Of a stretch of 64,000 bases of DNA, positions 32,039 through 40,832 are shown in pieces (the first letter of the stretch is position 1; each line of letters begins with the position of its first letter). The stretch comes from Rebecca billardiae RCC1528 (taxonomy: Eukaryota; Haptophyta). The notes under the pieces were generated by a model. It worked only from the letters and a program-made list of their open reading frames with translations. It had not been told where the DNA came from and did no database searches. The DNA lies in the NCBI GenBank assembly GCA_965240325.2, contig OZ251233.1, forward strand, positions 124,001-188,000, given 5' to 3'. Made by a program: the position numbers and the translations under genes.

Positions 32039-34163
32039 TGTCGGTGTAGGCGTCGGCGTCAGAGGCGGAGGCGGAGGCGGCGGCGGGGCGGCCGGTGGCA
32101 CCGTCACCGCCGCCGCCGCCGTGCGCGCGGATGAGGGCGACGCCGGCCGACGGCTGCGGCGGACGCCCGCGGCTGCCCGCGCGCCCCCACGCGCGCGCGC
32201 GCCTCACCTCCGCCGTCTCCACCGTCGTCAGCACACCCTCGCCGCGCGCGCCGTCGCAGATGCCCAGCCAGGCGAGGGTGCACGGCCCGTCGGAAGGCGC
32301 GCGCGCGCGGCCCGCGCCGTCGCGCGCGCGCGCGGCGGCGCGCCTCTGCGCGTGCGCCGAGGGGGGCGCGCGCACCACCCGAGCGGCGGCGGAGGACGCG
32401 GCGGCGGGGCGCGACGGCAGCGTCAAGGCCGCCGCCGCCGAGATCGCCCAGCGGGAGCGCTTGGCGGCGTCGCGCTGCGGCGGGCGCGCGCGCGGCGCGG
32501 CAGGCGGCGTGGCCGATGCCACCGCCGCCGCCGTGAGGCGCGCGAGCGCCCGCCCCGCCGGCGCGCCCGCCGCCGCGCCGCCCTTGGCGCCCGGAGGCGC
32601 GCGCCGCGCTGCCGCGTGCGCCGCGCGCGCGGCCGGCGCCGCTGCCTCCGCCGCCGCCTTGGAGCCGCGCGCCGTGGCCGGCAGCGTCCCACCGCCGGCC
32701 GCGCCGCCGGGCGCGGCCCAGCCGAAGGCCGCCGCCGGCTGCGCCGCGCCCGCTGCCCCGTCGGCGTCCTGCCCGCCGCCGGCGCTGCCGCTGCCGCGCC
32801 GGCTCCGCTTGGGCGCGGGCCCCTGCCCGGCCGCGGCGCCGCCGCTCTCAGCCCCGCACCCGTGCGCACAGCAGGCCGGCGCCTCCTCCGCCTCGCGCGC
32901 GCGGCGCGGCGCGCCGAGCGGCTCGGAGGGCCGCGCGCCCGGCCGAGGCGGCGCGTGGCCGCGCTCGGCACCGCCCGGCTGGGGCGCGCCTGCGCCCGGC
33001 ACCGTGGCGACAGCACCGCCGCCGCCGCCGCCGCCGGCCCCAGCGTCGCGGGTCGCGCTGCGCATGGCGGCGGCGGTGAGGCCCCCGCTGGCCGCCACCC
33101 CCGCGCGCTGCGCCTGCTGCGCGCCCGGCTGCCCCGGCTGCTGCGCTGAAGGCGCCGGGGGCAACGCGCGCGGGGGCTGCGGGGGCTGCGACGGGTGCTG
33201 CGGCTGCAAGGGGTGCGGCTGTGCCGTGGGCGGCAGCGATGTGGGCGGCAGTGACAGCGGCTGTGCCGGAGCCGGCTGCGCAGACGCGAGCTGCGGCGAA
33301 GACAGCGGCTGCGGCGGGCGCTGCGGGGGCGCCGCTGGCGGGGTCGGCACGGCGGCGGCATGCGGCGAAGGCACCTGCTGCCGCTGCGCCTGCTGCTGCT
33401 GCTGCCGCTGCTGCTGCTGCCGCCGCTGCTGCTGCTGCTGCGCCTGCCGCTGCTGCTGCTGCTGCTGCTGCTGCTGCGCCTGGTGCTGCTGCGCCTGCGC
33501 GGGCGGCGGCGGGTGCGGCGCGAGCGGCGCACACGCGGCGTGCGAGGCGTACGCGAGGGGTGCCGAGCCCATTGCCTGCGCGCCGGCGCCGCCAGCCGCG
33601 TGCGCCGCCGCGTGCGCGTGCTGCGCGGCCGGCAGCGCGCTCGGCGCGGGCCAGTGCGGCGGCGGCGCGTGCGCCCAGCCGTGCGCGCCGGGCGGCGCGT
33701 GCTGCGCGTAGCCCGGCGGGAGCGGGTAGCTCGGGGTCGACGCGGCGGGCTGCGCCTGCTGCGCCGCACCGAACGCGCCGGCCGGCTGCGCCGGCGCCGG
33801 CGGCAACGCCGCAGCCGCGCTGGGACCGCCGCCGCCGCCGCCGCCGCCGCAGCCGCCGCCGCTGCCGCCGCCACTGCCGCCGCCAGAGCCGAGGGGCAGC
33901 CACGCGCCCCAGGGCAGCCAGCCGCCGGGCGAGAGCTGCGCTCCGGGCGGCGTGTGGGCGGACGGGTGCTGGTACGTCGCGCCCGACGGCCAGCCTGCGT
34001 GCGCCACGGCCGCCGCGTGCTGGCCGGCCGACACGGCGCACGCCTCGTGCGCGCCGCCGCTGCCGCCGCCGGCCGGAAGCGGAGGCGGCGCGCCCGTTGG
34101 CGGCGGATACGCTGGCGATGAGTGCGCCGCGCCGGTGGTGGCCCACGGCGGCTGGCTCGCCAT
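26382..34163 (-). CDS. ZFC3H1-like zinc-finger protein (PAXT/MTREC type), 2593 aa
   Basis: One very long frame from MASQPPWATTG. The N-terminal third is disordered, with Pro/Gly tracts and a poly-Gln region (about residues 225-263), then coiled-coil and acidic segments. At about residues 1200-1228 lies PLCRFDAAGACNDAGC followed by TLQHARDYL. This is the C-x7-C-x4-C-x3-H pattern with a following D-Y that defines the putative zf-C3H1 finger of ZFC3H1. Downstream (about 1450-2593) are HAT/TPR-like helical repeats (DDGALHAALARVSARPSDE, AYRAALERGVEAAPHSARLW), interrupted by acidic runs (DDDDDDDDEDGDDDESE). In animals ZFC3H1 links MTR4 to poly(A)-binding protein for nuclear exosome decay; fission yeast Red1 is analogous. 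The finger sits at a relative position like that of the animal protein. Introns are likely but not resolved; one candidate donor is GTGAGGCGCG near 32205. Confidence 0.7.
33375..33490. repeat. CAG/CTG-rich tract coding poly-Gln
   Basis: Interrupted CTG runs on the plus strand encode glutamine-rich sequence with Arg and Ala interruptions in the N-terminal region of the ZFC3H1-like protein. Length variation is likely. Confidence 0.9.
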
Positions 34164-34364
34164 CGGTCGCTGCCGCGCCGACGAGCGCGCGCGAGAGCTG
34201 CCGCCCGAGGGGGCACCCGTCAGTCAATCGTACAGTAGCCCCACGCGCCGAACGATGGCTGGCTGCTGAAGTGCTCGCGTCGACCAGCAAACGTTACGGG
34301 CTTACGGCCACCCCTGCGAGCTTGCGGCCGCTGCACGACCTGGCGGGAGCGGGCGCGTGGTGCC
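34164..34364. promoter_or_regulatory. divergent promoter region
   Basis: A 201-bp gap lies between the ZFC3H1-like start (minus) and the 92-aa gene start (plus). No TATA box seen. Confidence 0.5.
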
Positions 34365-34643
34365 ATGGACGACGTGGCGACGCGGCGGCTGAACGAGCAG
34401 ATCAGGCGCGAGCAGCGCACTGTGACCGCGTGGAAGGAGAAGTACGGCAAGCGCGCCGACTACCTCTTCCCGAACGACAGCCAAAAGGCCGCGCGGCTGC
34501 GCGAGCTGCACAGGCAGATGGACAAGCTGGGCCGAGCGGACTTTGAGGACATGGCGCAGCGGAAGCACGCGCTCGAGACGCTGCGCGCGAGCATGCAGGC
34601 GCTGGTCAACGACGTCGATACCGACAAGGGCTCCGTGCAATGA
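34365..34643 (+). CDS. small coiled-coil protein, 92 aa
   Basis: The frame MDDVATRRLNEQIRREQRT continues as a charged helical protein (TVTAWKEKYGKRADYLFP, then LRELHRQMDKLGRADFED and RKHALETLRASMQALVNDV). Lower GC and balanced composition make it stand out from background frames, so it is probably a real single-exon gene. No family recognised; size and helical make-up would fit a small complex subunit or axonemal microprotein, but that is a guess. It is divergent from the ZFC3H1-like gene. Confidence 0.7.
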   Translation: MDDVATRRLNEQIRREQRTVTAWKEKYGKRADYLFPNDSQKAARLRELHRQMDKLGRADFEDMAQRKHALETLRASMQALVNDVDTDKGSVQ

Positions 34644-35864
34644 CGCCATGCTGGCGGATGCCTCTTGGTCAACACCCACCGCCACGCCGTCCGCGGCGGC
34701 ACGGGGCAAGCGCTCCTGGGCACGGATGTCTGTGCGCTCCAACATCACGGGCGCAGGTGCGGCCGCAAGCGGCCGGCGAGGCCGAGAGATGGGCGGACGC
34801 GTCTGAGCAGTAGAGTGAGATCGACGAACGACGGTCCGGACGCAGCGGCGCGGTTTATTTGTCGTCAGTGCGCCATCGCCGCCGTCGTCTGCCGGGCGGG
34901 CGTCGGCGTCGTCAGTCGACGTCGTCATATATATCAGTCGTATATATATATTATTATATAGCAGTAGCGTCGCGCGCACGACAGCTCAGTATAGCAGATC
35001 GATACGCACCATCGTCATCGTCATCATCGTCAATAATAATTGCTGCGCTGACGACGATGATGATGATGCGTAGTCTCTGTCTGATGCTGACTTCAGAATA
35101 AATCAGATCGATCCGAAAGTCAAAGTGACCGATGCCGCGCCTGCTGCTGCCGACGCCCAGCCAATACTCGACAGCCCGATGGCTCCATCCAGGGCTCAGC
35201 TGCAGAATAAGCAGCGCCGCCGGCCGCCGTAGTCAGGCGCGTCCCGTCAGATGCCGGCGCCCAGCGGCTACGCCCGCTGCAGCAGCGTCGTGCGCAGCAG
35301 CGTCCTGCCGCCGCACGACAGCGGCGGCGGCGGCGGCGGACTAGTCGGAACGTCGCCGATCCGTGACGTGCGCGGCGCCTCGTTCGCGCCAACAGCGCAG
35401 CCTGCAATCTGCATGCCCTGGCAAAGCGCAACGGGCCCCCGTGCCCACCACCCTGCCCCCACGGCCCGCCCAGGCGCGGCGCCGGGCCCGTTCACGGGCC
35501 CGATGGTCCGGTGGAGGCTGGCACCGGGGCACCCCACGCAGCCAGCCGAGGCTCCGCAGGCGGTGCGTGAGTGCGTCCGCAGCTCCGCGGGGCGCAGGGG
35601 CACCCGGCTCGACACGCTGCCTGTCGCCTGTCGGTCTGGGCTCTGTGCCGGCGTGTGTGCCCGGCAGCACGCGCGCTCAGTGCCTGCGGGCAGGGTGGCG
35701 AGGGTGTGGCGCACGGCGCGTGAGCGCGCCAACGAGCGCACGGGCCAGCGCGCCGCGTGCCGCGCGCCGCCCGCCCGCCCGTGCGCACATGTACCCGCGC
35801 GGCAGCGATGGCCGTACCGTCACTGTACAAAGTCCTGGAGGCCTGCGTGTCGGTGGGTTGTTCT
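34644..35864. other. convergent intergenic region with AT-rich island
   Basis: It holds the 3' flank of the 92-aa gene, with AATAAA at 35097-35102, an AT island with (TA)n (34925-34970), and GTCATC/GATGAT-type repeats (35008-35075). Sequence near 35260-35860 is GC-rich without a supported frame and is expected to contain the 3' UTR of the TEX264-like gene. Confidence 0.5.
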
Positions 35865-36713
35865 CTACTTGTTCTTCTTCTTCTCCTTGGAGGGGGCGCT
35901 GCTGTCGGCCGGGTGGGTGAAGGCGGCCGCGTTCTCCTGCGCGAAGCACACCTTGAGGTGGTTGGTGCCCAGGTAGATCTCGAGCACGCCCTTGGACGAC
36001 TCCTGGATGTCCTTGTCCTTCTGCGCAGCCCCGCGCGCAGGCCAGCGCGCAGGCCAGCGCGCAGGCCAGCGCACAGGCCAGCGCACAGGCCAGCGCACAG
36101 GCCAGCGCACAGGCCAGCGCACAGGCCAGCGCACAGGCCAGCGCACAGGCCAGCGCCGCCGCAGCGTGCCGACGGGGGGACGGAGCAGCGCGCGGCGTGA
36201 GCGCGCGCGCGTGCGGCACGGGCGGCAGCGCGCGGCGCGGGCAGGGCGGGGCCGACGCACCTCCGCGTTCCTGTAGATCTTGGACAGCGCGATCGGCAGG
36301 CAGAGGAACGCGAGCCCCTTCGCCATCGGCCAGATGCACGCGATGAACTTGGTCTTCGGGATGGCGTGCTCTTTGAGCCCGGCCTTGAGGAGCGCGGCGC
36401 GGTGGCGCGCGGCCTGGTCGGGGGTGCACGCGACGCCGACGTACGCGCGGCACTTGTCCTTGTCCGCCACCTCCTTCGGGTTGTCGAAGTACACGCCGGC
36501 TAGCCTGCGCATGCCCACTCTGCTCGCAATATTGGCTATCTCCCTAATCATCCCGCCGATCGCGGGGTAGGGGCCGACGTACTCCTTGTAGAAGAGCTGG
36601 TACGGGCCCTCCTCGATGTCCTCAAAGTCCACCGGCCTGAGCACGCCGGAGAGCCCGAGCAGCACCGTGAAGATCATGAAGAAGACGCTGAACAGCGTCC
36701 ACACGTCGGCCAT
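35865..36713 (-). CDS. TEX264-like ER membrane protein with GyrI-like domain, 202 aa
   Basis: Exons 36713-36261 and 36020-35865, with a 240-bp intron (GTGCGTCGG...GCGCAG, phase 0). An N-terminal membrane helix (MADVWTLFSVFFMIFTVLLG) is followed by a GyrI-like domain: GPYQLFYKEYVGPYPAIG, then LAGVYFDNPKEVADKDKCRAYVG. This matches the TEX264 signature (Y-D-N-P plus D-K-C-R-x-x-V-G). The closing strand LEIYLGTNHLKVCF is on exon 2. The C-terminus ends KKNK, a KKXX-type ER retrieval signal on the cytosolic side, consistent with the predicted topology. Animal TEX264 is an ER-phagy receptor and also acts with p97. The protein here lacks the long disordered LIR-containing tail of the human form, so a receptor role is not implied. 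The intron carries a minisatellite. Confidence 0.8.
   Translation of the reverse strand: MADVWTLFSVFFMIFTVLLGLSGVLRPVDFEDIEEGPYQLFYKEYVGPYPAIGGMIREIANIASRVGMRRLAGVYFDNPKEVADKDKCRAYVGVACTPDQAARHRAALLKAGLKEHAIPKTKFIACIWPMAKGLAFLCLPIALSKIYRNAEVRRPRPARAARCRPCRTRARSRRALLRPPVGTLRRRWPVRWPVRWPVRWPVRWPVRWPVRWPVRWPARWPARWPARGAAQKDKDIQESSKGVLEIYLGTNHLKVCFAQENAAAFTHPADSSAPSKEKKKNK
36031..36155. repeat. 12-bp minisatellite inside an intron
   Basis: About ten units of GCGCACAGGCCA (first units GCGCGCAGGCCA) fill half of the TEX264-like intron. On the coding strand each unit reads as a pyrimidine-rich GCGCTGGCCTGT. Confidence 0.95.
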
Positions 36714-36961
36714 GATGGCGAGCGATGACCAAAGTGGAAGGCCCGAATAATACTGATGATGATGACGACGAAGCGGGAACCAAACAGCAGAAAGCTCCAA
36801 AGCGCTCACGCATCATTTCTATCGATCTTGCTGCCGACGAGATCGGGCTCAAACATTCGTACGAGAATCGCGCATGTTCGTCCCTAATCGGCGAGCCGCA
36901 TGAGTACGTACTCCGCGGAATCATCGGCTGAGGGGCCAGTGACGGACTGGAGTGTTCATCA
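36714..36961. other. short intergenic region, TEX264-like promoter and kinesin 3' flank
   Basis: This 248-bp region has clearly lower GC than its flanks. A 68-residue plus-strand frame (36725-36931) is open, but it overlaps the presumed promoter and shows no family resemblance. Confidence 0.4.
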
Positions 36962-39301
36962 TCAGCCGTCGGCGACGCTCGCGAGGACCGCGACCGGGCG
37001 GGCGTGCTGCGCCGCGTGCTGCGGGCCGTCGCGCGGCCGCGCGCGGGGAGAGCGCAGACCACCACCCTCCGGCTCGACGCGGCTCCCCACGCCCTCCGCC
37101 GCGCCCCCTGGGAGCGCGCTCACTCCGCCGTCGCCGCCGGCGCCGCCCTCGCCGAGCGAGGCGCGCCTGCGCGAGACGCGCGACACGTGCATGCGGTGCT
37201 TGAGCAGGAGCAGCTTGCGCTGCGCGGCGAGGCGCTGCTCGAGCGCGGCCTGCTCGCTCGCGGCGCGCTCGGCGCGCTGCTGCTCGCTCGCGCGCGCCTC
37301 CGCCGCGCGCGCCTCCGCCGCCTCGAGCGCGCTCGCCAGCGCCGCCTGCGCCGCGCGCACGTGAGCGAGCTGTCCCTCGCGCTCGAGCAGCGCCTCGCTG
37401 CGCGCGGCGAGCTGCGCCTCGACCTCCGCGGCGCGCGCGGCGAGCTCGCGCGCCTCGGCGTCGCGCTCGCGCAGCCGCGCCTCCACCGCCGCGCGCTCCG
37501 CCGCCACCGTCTCGAGCTCCGCCTCGCGCTCGCCCAGCCGCGCGGCGCGCGCGCGCAGCTGGGCGTCCGCCGCCTCCGCCTGCGCGCGCAGGGCGGACAG
37601 CTCCGCGTGCCGCGCGTCGAACTCGGCGGAGGCGGCGGCGAGGCGGGCCTGCACGTCGGCGAGCGCGCCCTCGAGCACCGCGCGCTCCGCCTGCGCGCCG
37701 TGCAGCGCCGCGCCGAGCTGCGCCGCGCGCGCCTCGTGCTCCGCCTCCGCGGCGCGCGCGGCCTCGAGCTGCGCGTGCGCCGCGCGCCGCGCGCCCTCCT
37801 CCGCGCCCAGCTGCGCCGCCAGCGCGGCCGTGCGCGCGGCGAGCTCGTCGCGCGCCGCGCTCGCGCTCGCCGCCGCCTCCTGCTCCGCCGCCGCGAGCGA
37901 CTCGGCGCTCACCGTGCGCGCGCGCTGCTCGGCCACGAGCGCCTCCAGCGCGCCCAGCTGCTCGCCCAGCGCCGCGCGGTCGCCCGCCGCCGCGTCCCGC
38001 TCGGCCGAGACTTGAAGCAGCAGCGCGTGCAGCCGGCGCAGCGCGCCCGCAGAGGCGGCGCCCGCGGCGCTCAGGTTGCGCCGCGGGCCCGCGCGCGCGG
38101 GCATCAGCGCCACCGACTGCGCGAATTCGAGGGCGTCCACGAGCTGGCGGGCGCAGCCCGCGCCGACGGCACCGGCGGGCGCGGCGGGCGCGGCGGGCGA
38201 GACGGAGGCGCGCGGCGAGGGCAGCGCGCCGGGCGCGGGCGGCGGCGGCGGCGCGCGCGCGGCGCCGCCGCCCGCGCCCGCCGCGCCCGGCGCGCACGGC
38301 GGCAGGGTGCAGTACAGCGCGAGCGCCGCGCTGCCCGCCAGCGCGGGCTCGAGCAGCCGCGTGAGCAGCGAGTTGCGCAGGGAGGGCGCGGGCGGCGGCG
38401 GGCCGCCGGCCGCCGCCGCGGGCGCGGGCGGCGCGCCGCCGCCGCCGCCGCCGCCGCCCGCCTCCGCCCCGCCGCTCGGCGCGCTCGGCGTGGCTGCGAG
38501 CGCGCGCACCGCCTGCCGCAGGAAGAGCAGCGAGCGGTTGATGCACACGCCCTGCGCGGCCGCGGCGCTGCCCACGCCGTTGAGCATGGCGGACTCGGAG
38601 CCGGCGAGGTCGACGAGGGAGAACGCGCCGCACGTCACCGGCGCCGCCTCCTCGTCGCCCAGCGCGTGCGCCGCCTCTGCCACCACGCGCAGCACCACGT
38701 GCGAGCGCGAGGACGCGCCGTGCACGTAGTTGGCGGCCGTGGTGCGCGCGCCCAGGCCCGCGTCGATCGCGGCGAGCCCGTCGGCCTCCGAGGTGATCGG
38801 GCGCTCGGTGAGGCCGTGGAACGCGAGCGTGCGCGTGCGCTCCGGCCCCTCCGCGCCCGAGCGGAACACCACCGCGCCGCGCCCGCCGAGCAGGTCGTAC
38901 GCGCGCTCGTCCAGCAGCTCCATCAGCGAGACGCGCAGCGCGAACGTGCACGACGGGCGCTCGCGCACGAGGCGAAAGAGCCGCGCGAGCGCGAGCCGCG
39001 CGAGGCCGGGGCACGCGTCGTCGCCGAACACCGTGTGCGTCTTGCCCGAGCCCGTCTGCCCGTACGCAAACACCGTGCAGTCAAACCCGTCGGCCACCCT
39101 CGAGACGTGCGGCGCGAGGTCCGAGCTGAAGATCTCGGAGGTGGGCGAGGCGGGGGTCCACACGCGGTCGAAGCGGTACGACTTGCCCGCCCACTCGATC
39201 GCGCCCTCCGCGGTGCGCAGCCGCTCCGCGCCGCCCTCCGACTCGCCCTCGCGCTCGGGGCGCACGCGCGCGCACACGAGCACCTTGCCCGCCGCGGCCA
39301 T
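36962..39301 (-). CDS. kinesin-like motor protein, 779 aa
   Basis: The N-terminal motor starts KVLVCARVRPE. The P-loop GQTGSGKTHT (about residue 80), switch I NYVHGASSRSH and switch II LVDLAGSE are intact. Other motor elements are SLMELLDERAYDLL and LRNSLLTRLLEPAL. A Gly/Pro-rich insertion of about 50 residues lies just before the LRNSLLTRLL helix, and a second Ala/Pro-rich insertion follows it. From about residue 400 to 720 a long, strongly heptad-patterned coiled coil follows (AELETVAAERAAVEARLRE), then a basic tail with RRRASLGEGG. It is a plus-strand-like N-terminal kinesin by layout, but the subfamily cannot be assigned by eye. Microtubule-dependent transport or a flagellar role is expected. 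Confidence 0.9.
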   Translation of the reverse strand: MAAAGKVLVCARVRPEREGESEGGAERLRTAEGAIEWAGKSYRFDRVWTPASPTSEIFSSDLAPHVSRVADGFDCTVFAYGQTGSGKTHTVFGDDACPGLARLALARLFRLVRERPSCTFALRVSLMELLDERAYDLLGGRGAVVFRSGAEGPERTRTLAFHGLTERPITSEADGLAAIDAGLGARTTAANYVHGASSRSHVVLRVVAEAAHALGDEEAAPVTCGAFSLVDLAGSESAMLNGVGSAAAAQGVCINRSLLFLRQAVRALAATPSAPSGGAEAGGGGGGGGAPPAPAAAAGGPPPPAPSLRNSLLTRLLEPALAGSAALALYCTLPPCAPGAAGAGGGAARAPPPPPAPGALPSPRASVSPAAPAAPAGAVGAGCARQLVDALEFAQSVALMPARAGPRRNLSAAGAASAGALRRLHALLLQVSAERDAAAGDRAALGEQLGALEALVAEQRARTVSAESLAAAEQEAAASASAARDELAARTAALAAQLGAEEGARRAAHAQLEAARAAEAEHEARAAQLGAALHGAQAERAVLEGALADVQARLAAASAEFDARHAELSALRAQAEAADAQLRARAARLGEREAELETVAAERAAVEARLRERDAEARELAARAAEVEAQLAARSEALLEREGQLAHVRAAQAALASALEAAEARAAEARASEQQRAERAASEQAALEQRLAAQRKLLLLKHRMHVSRVSRRRASLGEGGAGGDGGVSALPGGAAEGVGSRVEPEGGGLRSPRARPRDGPQHAAQHARPVAVLASVADG

Positions 39302-39999
39302 CGCGCGCGGCCGAACGGCGTGCTGTCCGTCCACCACGCGCGCGCCTCGTCCAGCGCCGGCGCGGCCGTGTCGTCGAGCAGCGCCCAGCCGGAGCGCGAC
39401 ACGAGCCCGGGCTGGCCGTGCGCGGACGGCTCGTGGCGCGCGCCCTGCGTGCTGGGTTGCTGCCGCTTTCAACTGCCGCACACGGTCTCGATTCACTCTC
39501 AAAGACTCCGGTCCGGGAAGCACTCCCACTTCCGACCGGGCTGGGCGCTTGGCGCGATCCGGCATCCCTTGGTCAACTGGTCCTTGCAGTCGCCAGAGTC
39601 TGAGTCGGTGAGATACGTGCAGCCTACCTGGCGGCATCGTCATCACTCATCTAGCAGTGCGAGTATATATGGTATACATGTACAGCATTGTATGACACAC
39701 GCGGTGGCGGCGGTGCGGCGCGGTCACGGGACCAAAGAGTCAGCCCCTCCCGTCCCTCCGGACCGTTGTCGCTGCAGCGCACCGTCGACCAGCCTGATGA
39801 TCAACAGGCTCCGGGGATGCACACCGGGGGCAACCCGACGTGATCCAAGAGGCAAGCATCAAGCTGGCGCCCGGCGGGACGCAACGACCGCGCCCGCCGT
39901 CGGCCGCCCGCAGCATCGCGCCGCGCCACCGCCTCCGCGCGGTGGCGCGGCGCGCTAAGGCGCGCTAAGGCGTGCCAGAGCCCAGAGCCAGGGCTAGAG
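39302..39999. other. intergenic region, kinesin promoter and MFS 3' flank
   Basis: The kinesin promoter lies next to 39301. An AT-richer patch with TATATATGGTATAC is at 39663-39676. Plus-strand frames here are shadows. No further gene seen. Confidence 0.5.
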
Positions 40000-40787
40000 C
40001 TAGAAGGAGTGCGAGCGCTCCCTGAGCAGCCTGATCTCCTCCGCGATCTCCGTGTTGAACGGCGACATCGACACGTCTGCACGGCCACGGCCACGGGCGG
40101 GGGCAGGGGCGGGGGCAGGGGCGGGGGCGGGGGCGGCTGGGTGTGAGTGGGGGGCTTGGGGGAGGCGCGCGGGGCGCAGCCGGCTGGGACAGTGGCTGGG
40201 AGGAGGCGGAGGAGGCAGCGGCGCGCGGCGGGCGCAGAGGCGGAGCACGCGCAGGGGTGTGCCGCCCGCCGCCGCTGCTGCGCGCGCACCGAGGATGCCG
40301 TTGCGCACGAAGACGATGCTGCCTCGGCGGTCGCTGGCCGCCGGCGGCGGCGGCGGGATCGGCAGCGGCGCGCCCGCGTGCGCGCCGCCGCCGTGCGTCG
40401 GGTGTCGGTGCTCGCACGTGGCGGCGGAGCGCGAGACGGCGGCGGCGACGGCGGGCGGCAGCGGCGTGGGCACGAGCGGGCGCGGCCGGTGGTGCGTCGC
40501 GTGCGCCTCCGACTCGAGCTCGCGCATCGAGACCGCGCGGTGCATGTTGGCCTGCGCCACCAGCCCGGGCGCGGCGCTCATCGGGCTCACGGGCGGCACA
40601 GACGCGCCGGACTCGCCCTTGCCGAGCGCGCGCGCGCTCAGCCCGCCGCCGAGCGCGCCGCCGAGCCTGTTCACGAGCATCGAGCTGGCGCGCACGAGCG
40701 AGGTGGAGATCGCGACCCCGTCCGAGTCCTGCGCCAACACGGGGGTGGGGCGGCGCGCGGCGGGTGCGTGCGCGTGCACGCGCTCAG

Positions 40788-40832
<45 letters not shown>

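Noticed and set aside
29922-33149. 1075-residue plus-strand Arg/Ala frame opposite the ZFC3H1-like gene
   Set aside because: Arg-rich shadow of a GC-rich coding strand; it does not have any domain and the minus strand has a conserved zinc finger.
36725-36931. 68-residue plus-strand frame with an acidic N-terminus
   Set aside because: It lies in the 248-bp gap between two minus-strand genes where a promoter and 3' UTR are needed, and has no recognised similarity.
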